This document shows positions 8,452 through 17,445 of a stretch of DNA of 64,000 nucleotides, one piece after another; position 1 is the first letter of the stretch, and every line of letters starts with the position of its first letter. A program made the translations under genes and the position numbers. The DNA is from CALKZN01 sp050633785 (lineage in GTDB: Bacteria; Pseudomonadota; Gammaproteobacteria; Arenicellales; Arenicellaceae): positions 1 to 64,000 of the forward strand of contig JBOEHE010000024.1 in NCBI GenBank assembly GCA_050633785.1, read 5' to 3'. A model generated the notes under the pieces. That model made no database searches. It was not told where the DNA came from and was given only the letters and a program-made list of their open reading frames with translations.

Positions 8452-8913
8452 ATGAAGTTACGAGTTTTTATCAGTAGTGCTATCGCCACCATGGTTATTT
8501 TATCAACTCCAGCGTTTGCTGCAGAAGGTACCATTAATGTGAAAAGTGCACATGATGTTGCCACCACAGCAGATCGCCTTGAATCAATCCTTAAAGAAAA
8601 AGGCATGACTGTTTTCGCCCGTATAAAACACTCAGATGGTGCCAAGAAAGTGGGGGTTGAGTTGCGTGATACTCAATTGGTTATTTTTGGCAATCCCAAA
8701 GTAGGTAGTCCAATTATGAAATGTGCCCAGAGTGCGGCTATAGATTTGCCACAAAAAGCATTAATCTGGTTGGCAGAAGATGGTACTGTGACCTTATCTT
8801 ACAATGATCCAATGTACCTGCAGAAACGTCATAATATACAAGGTTGTGATGCGGTTCTTGGAAAAGTGAACAAAGCATTGGCTGGTATCAGCAAGGCGGC
8901 AACCAGCAAATAA
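8452..8913 (+). CDS. DUF302 periplasmic protein
   Basis: I start at the ATG at 8452, which has GGAG eight bases upstream, rather than an in-frame TTG at 8440. The product has a signal peptide ending in STPAFA and a single DUF302 domain (VATTADRLESILKEKGMTVFARIKHSDGAKKVG begins the domain, then the conserved LVIFGNPKVGSPIM). DUF302 proteins are small alpha/beta proteins of unknown chemistry, often periplasmic. It seems to be a single gene, with a strong hairpin after its stop. Confidence 0.85.
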   Translation: MKLRVFISSAIATMVILSTPAFAAEGTINVKSAHDVATTADRLESILKEKGMTVFARIKHSDGAKKVGVELRDTQLVIFGNPKVGSPIMKCAQSAAIDLPQKALIWLAEDGTVTLSYNDPMYLQKRHNIQGCDAVLGKVNKALAGISKAATSK

Positions 8914-8920
8914 GCATTAA

Positions 8921-8950
8921 GCCGACAGTCAGTGCTGTGCTGGCTGTCGG
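8921..8950 (+). terminator. Hairpin after the DUF302 gene
   Basis: Arms GCCGACAG and CTGTCGGT-type pair across 8921-8950 eight bases after the stop codon at 8913. The following T-run is poor (TTATGG), so it may be a weak terminator or a 3'-end protecting hairpin. Confidence 0.5.
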
Positions 8951-9068
8951 TTATGGACAGGTTTGATAGTTTTTGTCTCATTATTTGCGGCAATAATTAG
9001 CGACAGAACAGGCTTAACAGCGTTATACTTCAGAAATCAAGAATAACGTTGTTAAGTGGTTAAACAGA

Positions 9069-10052
9069 ATGGCTCAATTGCAAGACCCTTTTGGTCGACA
9101 TATTCACTATTTGCGATTGTCAGTTACTGATCGTTGCAATTTGCGTTGCGTCTACTGCATGGCAGAAGATATGCAGTTTTTACCCAGAAAGCAGATTCTG
9201 AGTCTGGAAGAATTATACGAAGTTGGTAAAGCATTCGTCGCTTTGGGTGTTAACAAGATTCGTTTGACTGGAGGGGAGCCTCTGGTACGTAAGGATTTAC
9301 CATTACTGGCTGAACAATTAACTGGACTGGATGGGCTGGACGAATTGACACTCACCACCAACGGCGTTTTATTGCCAAAGCAGGGAGCTGCGCTTTATCA
9401 GGCTGGAATCAGGCGTGTTAATGTTAGTCTGGATACACTGGATCAGCAACAGTTCGCTAAAATGACTCGTGGTGATCAATTGCCACAGGTATTGTCTGGC
9501 CTGCAAACGGCGAAGCAGCTGGGTATGCAAGTCAAATTGAATTGTGTAGTCTTGAGTGGCCAGAATGATGACGCTGTGCTGCAATTGACAGATTATGCGG
9601 TAGAAAATGGTTTTGATATTACGTTCATTGAAGAAATGCCGTTGGGGCATATAAGCTCACATCAACGCGCTGATACTGTCGTTTTCAGCCAACAAGTCCT
9701 GGATCGTTTGAGTACACGCTATAACTTACTTTCTGATACATACACCAGTGGCGGGCCAGCGCGTTATCACAAACTGGTTGATACAGATTCTCGAGTGGGT
9801 TTTATTTCACCGCATTCAAATAATTTTTGTGGTTCTTGCAACCGTGTTCGCGTGACTGTTGAAGGACAGCTGCTGCTGTGCCTTGGTCATGATAATGCCG
9901 TTGATTTGCGCGCTGTTCTCAGGGCACCAGACTATACTAATGAGACCTTGCAGCAAACAATTGTTGATGCATTGCTTCGCAAGCCTGAAAAGCATGAATT
10001 TAAATCTGAAGAAACGCATATCGTACGCTTTATGAATATGACTGGCGGTTGA
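9069..10052 (+). CDS. moaA: GTP 3',8-cyclase MoaA
   Basis: This is the radical-SAM enzyme that begins molybdenum cofactor synthesis by cyclising GTP. The N-terminal cluster motif CNLRCVYC (CxxxCxxC) and the C-terminal second cluster CGSCNRVRV with a further Cys 13 residues on are both present. The protein ends in Gly-Gly as required for activity, and 327 residues is the usual length. It stands alone on the plus strand, away from the moaC-led minus-strand operon at 13463-17905, and supplies the same pathway. The Mo-dependent nitrate reductase at 20135-22324 is a likely consumer. Confidence 0.96.
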   Translation: MAQLQDPFGRHIHYLRLSVTDRCNLRCVYCMAEDMQFLPRKQILSLEELYEVGKAFVALGVNKIRLTGGEPLVRKDLPLLAEQLTGLDGLDELTLTTNGVLLPKQGAALYQAGIRRVNVSLDTLDQQQFAKMTRGDQLPQVLSGLQTAKQLGMQVKLNCVVLSGQNDDAVLQLTDYAVENGFDITFIEEMPLGHISSHQRADTVVFSQQVLDRLSTRYNLLSDTYTSGGPARYHKLVDTDSRVGFISPHSNNFCGSCNRVRVTVEGQLLLCLGHDNAVDLRAVLRAPDYTNETLQQTIVDALLRKPEKHEFKSEETHIVRFMNMTGG

Positions 10053-10272
10053 TAGTTTGCAGGGTTCTGGTGTGAACTCTTTACGATTCAATAATATGGT
10101 TTAAAAAACGGTTCAACAATACTGTTCAACAAAGAATATAGTGCTAGCCAGTGCTTAAATTTAGTACTTAGCGTTCTTTTACCAGCACTCCGCCTGCCAG
10201 GTTTGTCTATTCTTTGTCCTATTCATAAGCTGGAGTACCGAAACCACTCAGTTGCTATGGCGGAATGCAGAT

Positions 10273-11271
10273 ATGTTATTTTTATCCTTGATATGGGCAA
10301 TACCCCTTTTGGTGCTGGTTGTGTGCACCGTTCTTTTGTGTGTTCCCAAAGGAAACTATAAAAGGGCTAGTTTTTATGGGTTATTGGTGTTTTTTCTATT
10401 TTTATCGTTCAGTGCCTACTCTACTTTACAGCTTCGAGGTTCAACAGCCTCAATAGGGCTTATCTTTTTGCCAATACTAGCGATGCTGCCCATGTTGGGT
10501 GGTTTTATCTTGGGTTATCTGCACACACGTTATTTAATTAAAAAGCAAAATGGTCAAGTGAGTTCAGGGCTGAAGATGAGTCTGTTTATATTGTCGGCAC
10601 TGCTATTGCTTCCTTTTATCTGGCAGGCCAATGAATTGTCTGAAACCGTTGCTGAAAATATCTCAAGCGATAATGAAGCACTCAGACAAAGAGAGGCGAT
10701 TCGAGCTAATAGTGACCAACTGAAGGTTCTTTTGTCTGCTAATCCAGGCAATGAAGCCACTATCCTTAAGCGAATGATGGCTGAAACTCAAGATAGAACA
10801 CAGCTGATTCCAATTGCAAATAGCCCCTATGCATCGCCAGAGATACTTGAACCGTTAAGTAACTCCCATGATTTTGGTGTTGTATTAAGTGTTGTTAGAA
10901 ATGAACAGGTGACTGAAGCAATTTTGCAGCGAATTTATCATGAACATCAGTATCCAGCTTATTTCTATGTTGATTTATCTCAGAATAAGAAAACACCACT
11001 TACTATTCTCAGGCAGTTGTATAAGCAACGTTCGCAAAACTCAGGTATCACCAGGGCTTTGGCACGCAACCCTCAATTACCTGCCGACCTGTTAAGTCAT
11101 TTGGCAACTGAGCCGGATAAACATGTGCTCAAAAATATCCTGAAAAGAACCGACATCACTTGTGGTCAGATAGAAACAGCACTCGAGACTATCAGCGAAT
11201 TACCGGCAAACAACATTGCCTGGCTCAATGAGAAAGCCCAAAGTCTGATGCAAAAATGCCAACACAAGTAA
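10273..11271 (+). CDS. Membrane protein with LRV/HEAT-like C-terminal repeats, function unknown
   Basis: I favour the ATG at 10273, eight bases after GGCGGA; a TTG at 10252 would add seven residues. The N-terminal third has four hydrophobic segments (around residues 1-25, 30-55, 60-85 and 105-125). The rest is soluble and shows repeated units of about 25 residues of the kind ANPxxxxxIL..., seen as NSPYASPEILEPLSN, RNEQVTEAILQRIYH, QNKKTPLTILRQLYK and RNPQLPADLLSHLAT. Those resemble the leucine-rich-repeat-variant (LRV) or HEAT-like repeats used for protein binding. No recognisable enzyme motif is seen. A membrane-bound scaffold is the most that can be said. Confidence 0.6.
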   Translation: MLFLSLIWAIPLLVLVVCTVLLCVPKGNYKRASFYGLLVFFLFLSFSAYSTLQLRGSTASIGLIFLPILAMLPMLGGFILGYLHTRYLIKKQNGQVSSGLKMSLFILSALLLLPFIWQANELSETVAENISSDNEALRQREAIRANSDQLKVLLSANPGNEATILKRMMAETQDRTQLIPIANSPYASPEILEPLSNSHDFGVVLSVVRNEQVTEAILQRIYHEHQYPAYFYVDLSQNKKTPLTILRQLYKQRSQNSGITRALARNPQLPADLLSHLATEPDKHVLKNILKRTDITCGQIETALETISELPANNIAWLNEKAQSLMQKCQHK

Positions 11272-11292
11272 CTCCTGTGGTGAATCGTTGGT

Positions 11293-12258
11293 TTATTTTT
11301 TAAAAAAATAAATGCCTGATGTTGTCACTTCATTGGGGTATTTGCCTTTATACATTCGCCAGAAATCTCTAACTGCTCGTAAAACTGAGGTGATAAAATC
11401 TTTGAATGAATGGCTGCTGACAGGATAGTTGACTAATGTATCAGTGTGGCGTTTTGCTCCCACTTTCTGCATCAGTTTATCCAGAGTCTGAGGGCTGAAA
11501 TAAGACAAATGTTCCCAAGGGTTTACATCTTTTGGGGCATCCATGCGGCCTTGGTTAATTTTTTCAAGGGCAGTGGATAAGCGCCAGTCGATAAAGTTGG
11601 GCACATTGACCCAAATGGCAGTATTGTTATGAGATACTTTTTTTAAGTCAGATACAAAGCCCAAAGGGTCGGCAACGTGTTCTAAAATGTCGTTTAATAA
11701 TATTCCATCAAAGGGTTCTGCGTTGTTTAAATCTCCTAAAGTGCTAAAAGCTTGCATTCCTTCTCTGGCAATATATGTGCGAGCCAGATCCGACAACTCA
11801 ACTCCCACCACTTCATAAGGGTAGTGCGTGCGTGCTAAGCCCAGGCTGCCAACGCCATAGGCGCAGCCGACATCAAGAATGCGGATTTTCTTGCCAAGAC
11901 CTTCATGATCACTGGCTTTTGTGGCTATTGCTGTCAGCAAGGTTGATAAGGAATTAAAAGCAAAAGCGGCTCTGGATGGTCTGGCAAAGGTAGCAACGGA
12001 TTTTTCAAGGCAACTGCCGCTGGCATAAAGCCTTTGTAAAAAAGAATCTGCAGGGACTTGGGAAGCGTAAACAAATTGGCAGTCCTGACATTTCGAAAGA
12101 CTAAAGGGGGTTTTGGGGCTTATACCCAAACGGTCATAGGCACTGTCATCATAGTATTCACTGGCATTGATGATTTGTTCGGCTTGCCCACTGGCAACAA
12201 TTTTCCAGTTCAGGCTATCGCATAATGGACAGTTTCGACTTTGTACTGGTTGGTTCAT
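11293..12258 (-). CDS. Class I SAM-dependent methyltransferase with N-terminal zinc ribbon
   Basis: The 321-residue protein begins with two CxxC pairs (NCPLCD and KCQDCQF) forming a small zinc-binding domain. It then has the SAM-binding motif ILDVGCAYGVG and a later DGILLNDILEHVADP segment with motif II. This C-x2-C plus Methyltransf_23 layout is common in enzymes that modify sugar nucleotides, glycans or small metabolites. No signal peptide is present. It lies 48 bases upstream of the thioesterase start on the same strand direction but convergent with the membrane-protein gene at 10273. Substrate unknown. Confidence 0.8.
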   Translation of the reverse strand: MNQPVQSRNCPLCDSLNWKIVASGQAEQIINASEYYDDSAYDRLGISPKTPFSLSKCQDCQFVYASQVPADSFLQRLYASGSCLEKSVATFARPSRAAFAFNSLSTLLTAIATKASDHEGLGKKIRILDVGCAYGVGSLGLARTHYPYEVVGVELSDLARTYIAREGMQAFSTLGDLNNAEPFDGILLNDILEHVADPLGFVSDLKKVSHNNTAIWVNVPNFIDWRLSTALEKINQGRMDAPKDVNPWEHLSYFSPQTLDKLMQKVGAKRHTDTLVNYPVSSHSFKDFITSVLRAVRDFWRMYKGKYPNEVTTSGIYFFKK

Positions 12259-12306
12259 AATGTTAATTCCATAGCCCGAGTGATGGATGTATTTGAGAGT
12301 TCGTAA

Positions 12307-12723
12307 TTATATTAGCTTCTCTTTGACGTAATCGGGCAGGTCATTTTCATCAGGAATAGGCGTTGATTTACCATCATCGTCGATGGCGACAAACCGGAAC
12401 ATTCCCTCGGTGACTTTTTCCCGGTTGCCTATTCGACCTCGCCTGACCCAGGCTTCTACGTGAACAGTCATGGAGGTGCGGCCTACAGCAGCAATCTTAG
12501 TATAAACCCCCAGAATGTCACCAACCTTAACTGGGCGGATAAAACTCATGCCTTCGAGCGACGCGGTTACAACTCGACTTTGAGCTCGCTGTCCAGCGCA
12601 GATGCCAGCAGCGATATCCATTTGTGACAGTACCCATCCACCAAAAATATCCCCTGCTGGATTAGTGTCATTGGGCATGGCGACAGTACGGGTGGTAAGA
12701 TTTCCTTCGTGTTCTACGGTCAT
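12307..12723 (-). CDS. yciA: Acyl-CoA thioesterase, YciA type
   Basis: The 138-residue hot-dog-fold protein carries the YciA signature: PNDTNPAGDIFGGWVLSQMD with the catalytic Asp, then SLEGMSFIRPVKVGDIL. Family members hydrolyse a broad range of acyl-CoA esters in the cytoplasm. The length is normal and the start has a plausible site upstream. It lies downstream of can in the same direction, 62 bases away. Confidence 0.9.
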   Translation of the reverse strand: MTVEHEGNLTTRTVAMPNDTNPAGDIFGGWVLSQMDIAAGICAGQRAQSRVVTASLEGMSFIRPVKVGDILGVYTKIAAVGRTSMTVHVEAWVRRGRIGNREKVTEGMFRFVAIDDDGKSTPIPDENDLPDYVKEKLI

Positions 12724-12785
12724 GGTTTTACTCTGTGGGTACTTCTAACTTGAGGACTTTGGCTTGTTAACCTGAATACATAACG

Positions 12786-13421
12786 TTAAAAAGCAGGTTG
12801 ATTATTATTTTTTTCTTTAAGTTCAGCGTCCGATGTAATACAGCGGTCCAAGTCTTTTAAAATCCCATTGTTAATATCATAAATCCACCCATGTACTGAC
12901 AGGTCTGCACCATTTTTCCAGGCTTTCTGTACAATAGTGGTATTGCAGACATTGGTGACTTGTTCGATGACGTTGAGCTCACACAGGGTGTTGAGTTTTT
13001 CTTCATCACCGAGGTCTTTCAACTTATCCGCATTGAAACGGCCAACGTCTTTAATATGTCGCAACCAGTTGTCGATCAGGCCGTTATCATTGCCATCAAT
13101 TGAGGCTTTGACCCCACCGCAGCCATAATGACCACAGACAATAATATGTTTTACTTTCAACACATCAACCGCGTATTGCAACACTGATAGACAGTTCAGG
13201 TCGGTATGTACGACAACATTGGCAATATTCCGGTGAACGAAGACGTCACCAGGAGGCAAGTCGACAATCTGGTTGGCTGGAACCCGGCTGTCTGAACAGC
13301 CTATCCAGAGATATTCCGGTGCTTGTTGTTTGGAGAGTCTGGAAAAAAATTCAGGGTCGTCTGCTGTTATGGAATTTGCCCATCGAACATTTTTTTGGAA
13401 TAGATGTTGTAAGTTTTTCAA
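12786..13421 (-). CDS. can: Beta-class carbonic anhydrase
   Basis: The 211-residue protein has the zinc ligands of the beta class: CSDSRVP (Cys, Asp, Arg) and HYGCGG (His, Cys). Length and motif spacing match E. coli Can. It interconverts CO2 and bicarbonate in the cytoplasm, supplying bicarbonate for carboxylases. It is the next gene after the S4-domain gene, 41 bases downstream, and may be the tail of the moa operon transcript or have its own promoter. Confidence 0.95.
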   Translation of the reverse strand: MKNLQHLFQKNVRWANSITADDPEFFSRLSKQQAPEYLWIGCSDSRVPANQIVDLPPGDVFVHRNIANVVVHTDLNCLSVLQYAVDVLKVKHIIVCGHYGCGGVKASIDGNDNGLIDNWLRHIKDVGRFNADKLKDLGDEEKLNTLCELNVIEQVTNVCNTTIVQKAWKNGADLSVHGWIYDINNGILKDLDRCITSDAELKEKNNNQPAF

Positions 13422-13462
13422 TGTTTAGAAACCTGATTGATTGTTTGATAGTTGATCACATT

Positions 13463-13675
13463 TTAAATGAGTTGCAGTTGAATAGTATCTCCGCCAAATT
13501 CGATGATGTCACCGGAAATAATTTTTTTTCGTTTACGGGTTTCGACTGCGCCATTGACCGTCACCTGACCTTCAGAGATAACGTGCTTTGCTTCCCCGCC
13601 ACTGGCTACCATATTTTCAAATTTTAGAATTCGGTAAAGTTCAACGGGTTCTTTATTAATTTCAACGATTCTCAT
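13463..13675 (-). CDS. Small S4-domain RNA-binding protein, YbcJ type
   Basis: The 70-residue protein is essentially one S4 RNA-binding domain (LYRILKFENMVASGGEAKHVISEG, then VTVNGAVETRKRKKI). It matches E. coli YbcJ in size. It lies 30 bases after the MOSC gene on the same strand. Target RNA unknown. Confidence 0.85.
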   Translation of the reverse strand: MRIVEINKEPVELYRILKFENMVASGGEAKHVISEGQVTVNGAVETRKRKKIISGDIIEFGGDTIQLQLI

Positions 13676-13705
13676 GGTTTTATACAGCGATAGTCATTTA
13701 ATGGT

Positions 13706-14257
13706 TCAATCATAACAGACCTTGTTTATGGTGTCGTTCATGGTGAACTCGCCACTGTGTACAATTTTGCACAAAACACCGCGTAGTCTTAAAGGGAGGT
13801 TGATTTTTTGATTGATCCATTTGATAGAGTCACTGCCATAGCGGTTCCGCCATTTGTTACAAGCATTATTAAACACATCGCTGACTTCTATTATGGCTGA
13901 ACCAAGCTGCAATCGTTGACCAACAGGCAGATTGTGCGTAGAGCAGTTCAGGTCTGCGATTACGGTATCTCCTGGGTGAATAGCCAGCCCTGATTCCTGT
14001 TTCTCCTTACAGACCAGTTGCCAGGTTCGATAAGGTAAAATGCTGACTTGCAGGCGTGGGTCTGGGGAACCATCTTCCAAATGCATCCAGGTATGGTGCA
14101 ACCAGCGATCACCAACTACGCCTCGCTGTGTACATAACTCAATTTTGTCTGGAAATTGGCGTAGACCCGACTTCGGGCGAATACACAGTTGTTGTATTGT
14201 GGCATGGTCAGTTGGGGCTTGCTGCATCCATGAGCGTTGTTCTGTACTGAGAGTCAT
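13706..14257 (-). CDS. MOSC-domain protein
   Basis: The 183-residue product is a single MOSC domain, the fold found at the C-terminus of Moco sulfurase. It shows the opening GVVGDRW and the conserved Cys in FNNACNKW. Stand-alone MOSC proteins of the YiiM kind bind sulfurated molybdenum cofactor and take part in detoxifying N-hydroxylated compounds or in cofactor handling. It lies 11 bases downstream of moeA, inside the cofactor operon, which supports a cofactor-linked role. Confidence 0.8.
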   Translation of the reverse strand: MTLSTEQRSWMQQAPTDHATIQQLCIRPKSGLRQFPDKIELCTQRGVVGDRWLHHTWMHLEDGSPDPRLQVSILPYRTWQLVCKEKQESGLAIHPGDTVIADLNCSTHNLPVGQRLQLGSAIIEVSDVFNNACNKWRNRYGSDSIKWINQKINLPLRLRGVLCKIVHSGEFTMNDTINKVCYD

Positions 14258-14268
14258 CGTGAGTCTGT

Positions 14269-15477
14269 TTAAAAGAACAAGTTCTGATAAAACAGAGTTT
14301 TTACCAGCTGACCTTGTTTGATGTCATCACCAATTGCTTGTTTGACCAGGCAGTCTCCCCAACAGGATGAGACTAGAACACCACTACTTTGGTTTGAATA
14401 AGGTTCAACGCCATCCTGGCTTAGCCTGGCTCGCAGGTATTCTTCGCGTTTGACTGTTTTTCTAGAGAAATTTGCTTTGATCTCAATTTCTGCCGGATAC
14501 AAGTCACTGGTTTTTCGACCCTGTGAGGCCAACAGAAAAGGGCGAGCTATAATTAATAAGGTGACAAAACCAGACGCAGGGTTGCCCGGTAAGCCGATAA
14601 AAGGCGTTTGTTCTATATGCCCAAAGGCAAATGGTTTACCCGGTTTGATAGCCATTTTCCACAGTTCAAGTTTGCCTAACGCCTCGACTGCGGGTTTGAT
14701 ATGATCTTCTTCGCCTACCGAAACACCACCGGTACTGATCACTATATCAGCCTGTTCTGCTGCCTGGCTAAGAGCCGTTTGTGTGTCTGCCAGCGTATCA
14801 TTGACAATATCCTGATGAATTGTTTTAAAACCCCATTGCTGTAGCATGCCATCGAGTAGAAACCGATTGGAATTGTATATTTGTCCTGGTTTTAATGGCT
14901 TTCCTGGTTCCACCAGTTCGTTGCCCGTGTTGATAATGGCAACAGTCAAAGGTTGGTAAACTTCGATGCTGGCAATACCAATGGAGGCTAATAAACTGAC
15001 TTCCTGAGGGCGCAAGCGTGTGCCTTTGAGCAAAATGGTGCTGTCTGTGCGAATGTCTTGGCCTTGTGGCCGGATATTCTCGCCTTGTCTGGGTGATTGC
15101 AGCACGATTAATTGATCATCATCCTGACGGCAGTTTTCCTGCATAACGACAGTGTCTGCGCCGGCTGGAATCTCAGCACCAGTGAATATACGAGCTGCTG
15201 TCCCAGGGGTTAGTGCCATGGGTGCATCACCAGCCTGAATGCGCTGGCTGATGGGAAGAGCTGTCAATTGGTCATTGCGTAAATCGGCAGCACACAAAGC
15301 ATATCCGTCCATAGCGCTGTTATTGGCTGGAGGCACATCGATAGCAGAAATGACATCCTGTGCCAGAACCCTCCCGGAAGCTTGCTGCAACGAGACTTGT
15401 TCGGTTTGAACCAGACAACGAACCTGGTTCAATAATTGTTCAATACCGCTGGCAACAGTTTGCAGGGTCATAGCCAT
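14269..15477 (-). CDS. moeA: Molybdopterin molybdenumtransferase MoeA
   Basis: MoeA inserts molybdate into adenylylated molybdopterin. The 402-residue protein shows the typical PPANNSAMDGYA, ARIFTGAEIPAGADTVVMQE, and the MPT-binding IVISTGGVSVGEEDHI and GLPGNPAS segments. The start could be the ATG at 15477 or the one two codons later. It follows moaB by nine bases. The set moaC-moaD-moaE-mobA-moaB-moeA is a complete late pathway apart from moaA, which lies at 9069. Confidence 0.95.
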   Translation of the reverse strand: MAMTLQTVASGIEQLLNQVRCLVQTEQVSLQQASGRVLAQDVISAIDVPPANNSAMDGYALCAADLRNDQLTALPISQRIQAGDAPMALTPGTAARIFTGAEIPAGADTVVMQENCRQDDDQLIVLQSPRQGENIRPQGQDIRTDSTILLKGTRLRPQEVSLLASIGIASIEVYQPLTVAIINTGNELVEPGKPLKPGQIYNSNRFLLDGMLQQWGFKTIHQDIVNDTLADTQTALSQAAEQADIVISTGGVSVGEEDHIKPAVEALGKLELWKMAIKPGKPFAFGHIEQTPFIGLPGNPASGFVTLLIIARPFLLASQGRKTSDLYPAEIEIKANFSRKTVKREEYLRARLSQDGVEPYSNQSSGVLVSSCWGDCLVKQAIGDDIKQGQLVKTLFYQNLFF

Positions 15478-15486
15478 AGTTTGATC

Positions 15487-15996
15487 TCAGCGTGTATGTG
15501 GTACAAAGTTGCAGGGACGATGACGGTTGTCCAGTTGTTGTTGCAGAATGCCTGTCCAGCCAGTTTTACAGGCCCCTGTTGAACCTGGTAAACAGGCGAT
15601 GATAGTTCGATTGGCAATGCCTGCCAGACAGCGTGATTGCACTGTAGAAGTGCCGATTTCAGTGTAAGAAATCTGTCGAAACAGTTCACCAAAACCATCA
15701 ATCGGTTTGTCAAACAAAGGGGATAAGGCTTCAGGGGTTACATCACGAGGAGTAAAGCCGGTGCCACCAGTAGAAATGACCACATTAATATCAGCGTCGG
15801 CAATCCAGTTGGAAACGCAGGCACGAATCTGGTAAGTGTCGTCTAACAATAGTTTGCGATCAGCCAGCTTATGCCCCTCTGCTTGCAATGCTTCTACAAG
15901 AAAGCTGCCCGAGGTATCTGTTTCCAGAGTGCGGGTGTCGGAAACGGTCAAAACCGCAATATTGAGCGGGGTAAAATCAGAGTTGGCGTGAGACAT
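15487..15996 (-). CDS. moaB: Molybdenum cofactor biosynthesis protein MoaB (MPT adenylyltransferase)
   Basis: The 169-residue protein has the MoCF-domain signature VISTGGTGFTPRDVTPEAL and the early TVSDTRTLETDTSG. It would adenylylate molybdopterin before MoeA acts. Length is normal. It is nine bases upstream of moeA and 21 bases downstream of mobA on the same strand, as expected for a shared transcript. Confidence 0.93.
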   Translation of the reverse strand: MSHANSDFTPLNIAVLTVSDTRTLETDTSGSFLVEALQAEGHKLADRKLLLDDTYQIRACVSNWIADADINVVISTGGTGFTPRDVTPEALSPLFDKPIDGFGELFRQISYTEIGTSTVQSRCLAGIANRTIIACLPGSTGACKTGWTGILQQQLDNRHRPCNFVPHTR

Positions 15997-16017
15997 AGTG
16001 ATTCGTTTTCAGTTTTA

Positions 16018-16653
16018 TTATTCAGTTGCTGCGTAATATTGCTCGGCGATGGCAAGGTCTTCGGCAGTGTTAATGTTAAAAAATGGCTGTGGGACAGCGT
16101 CTGTTACTTCTGGGTATTCTACAGTAGAGTAAGGCTCTTGTGATATTTTCAGAAAGCCTTTGAAACCACCGATTTTCTTTTCGTTAATGATGGTTTCAAG
16201 CGAACTCAGCAGGCTGGTGTGCCAGAGTGAGAATGTCGGTTGCAATTCATTTTGATAGGAATAGCAGCAAATGCGTGTTTGTTCATTTGTTGACATGGAC
16301 TCTGATAGCAGATTATTGACCATATCGGTTGGTAAAAAAGGTGCATCGCAGGGAGCTATAGCCAACCAGTTGGCTGTTGGGTGGTGTTTTTTAGTATGCA
16401 GCATGCAGGATAATAAACCGCTTAATGGCCCTTGAAAGGGGTGGTTTATATCCGCAAAGCAACCCAGACCAAACTGCTCATAGTCGTCGTGCTGACTATT
16501 GATATACAGTTCGGCAACCTGTGATTGCAGACGGTCAATCACAGCAGCAATCATCGGACGGCCTGACAAAGATTGCAAACCCTTACTCCGGTAGTCAAAG
16601 CGCCGTGACTCTCCCCCAGCCAGAATACAGCCTATGACGGTTTCTTCTGCCAT
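16018..16653 (-). CDS. mobA: Molybdenum cofactor guanylyltransferase MobA
   Basis: The 211-residue nucleotidyltransferase begins with the GTP-binding LAGGESRRF and continues with GLQSLSGRPMI and APCDAPFLPTD. It attaches GMP to Mo-MPT to give the bis-MGD form used by DMSO-reductase-family enzymes such as the nitrate reductase in this window. Its start overlaps the moaE stop by about 22 bases. Confidence 0.93.
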   Translation of the reverse strand: MAEETVIGCILAGGESRRFDYRSKGLQSLSGRPMIAAVIDRLQSQVAELYINSQHDDYEQFGLGCFADINHPFQGPLSGLLSCMLHTKKHHPTANWLAIAPCDAPFLPTDMVNNLLSESMSTNEQTRICCYSYQNELQPTFSLWHTSLLSSLETIINEKKIGGFKGFLKISQEPYSTVEYPEVTDAVPQPFFNINTAEDLAIAEQYYAATE

Positions 16654-17150
16654 CTCGTCAACGCATCATAATCACGTTCTTTGGGTTCTATCCATATCGA
16701 CTCTTGCTGGAGTTTGCCTTCATTGTCAACGCTTTGGCGGACCTCCTTTTTCCACAGTAGAGTCTGTGATTTCAGATAATCCATCAACATCTCAGCTGCC
16801 AGAAAGGCTTCTTGGCGATGTGGACTGGCAACACCGACCAACACAATCTGATCATTAGGATACAGTTTACCGATACGATGAATGATGCGGACATCATGAA
16901 TTTTAAATTCCGCAGCGACTTTACCGGCAATCTCAATGATGCTGTTTTCGGTCATGACAGGGTAATGCTGTAATTCTATATACTGCACAGTCTGTTGTCT
17001 GGCGGTATCGTGTGTGAATTCGCGCACCAAGCCAGTGAATGTCACAATTGCTCCGCAAGATAAATTATTATCTCGTAGCGTCTGATATTCGCTGGCATGA
17101 CAAAAGTCGTCATTTTGGAGATCTACTCGTATGGAATGTTCAGTGGTCAT
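16632..17150 (-). CDS. moaE: Molybdopterin synthase large subunit MoaE
   Basis: I use the ATG at 17150, preceded by GGAGATACTT, rather than a GTG at 17177 that would run back toward moaD. The product has the MoaE core RIGKLYPNDQIVLVGVASPHR and the catalytic Lys region LLWKKE. With MoaD it inserts two sulfurs into precursor Z. It lies 19 bases after moaD. Confidence 0.93.
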   Translation of the reverse strand: MTTEHSIRVDLQNDDFCHASEYQTLRDNNLSCGAIVTFTGLVREFTHDTARQQTVQYIELQHYPVMTENSIIEIAGKVAAEFKIHDVRIIHRIGKLYPNDQIVLVGVASPHRQEAFLAAEMLMDYLKSQTLLWKKEVRQSVDNEGKLQQESIWIEPKERDYDALTRWQKKPS

Positions 17151-17169
17151 AAGTATCTCCGGTCTGCTG

Positions 17170-17445
17170 CTATCCACCGCTCAAAGGACTCATAAAAGCC
17201 ACTTCGTCACCTGCATTGACCGGGGCGTTCAATTTGGACATTGCTTGATTGATTGAAACCAGATTGGTATTTTTACCTAATTCATCCAGCAACTCCTGGT
17301 GGTCGCTTGAGATGGCTGTTATCAGGTCTTCGGCAGTAACAAACCCCGTTTGCCAGGGTAATGTAAGCTCGTTTTTGTTGAGATACTTTTCAGCCAACTC
17401 ACCCAGACGACCGAAGAACAGAATATGAATAGTGTTTTCAGGCAT
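17170..17445 (-). CDS. moaD: Molybdopterin synthase sulfur carrier MoaD
   Basis: The 91-residue ubiquitin-like protein ends in SPLSGG; the C-terminal Gly-Gly is the site of thiocarboxylation. It overlaps the end of moaC by eight bases and precedes moaE, the usual order. Function follows directly from the fold, ending and neighbours. Confidence 0.93.
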   Translation of the reverse strand: MPENTIHILFFGRLGELAEKYLNKNELTLPWQTGFVTAEDLITAISSDHQELLDELGKNTNLVSINQAMSKLNAPVNAGDEVAFMSPLSGG

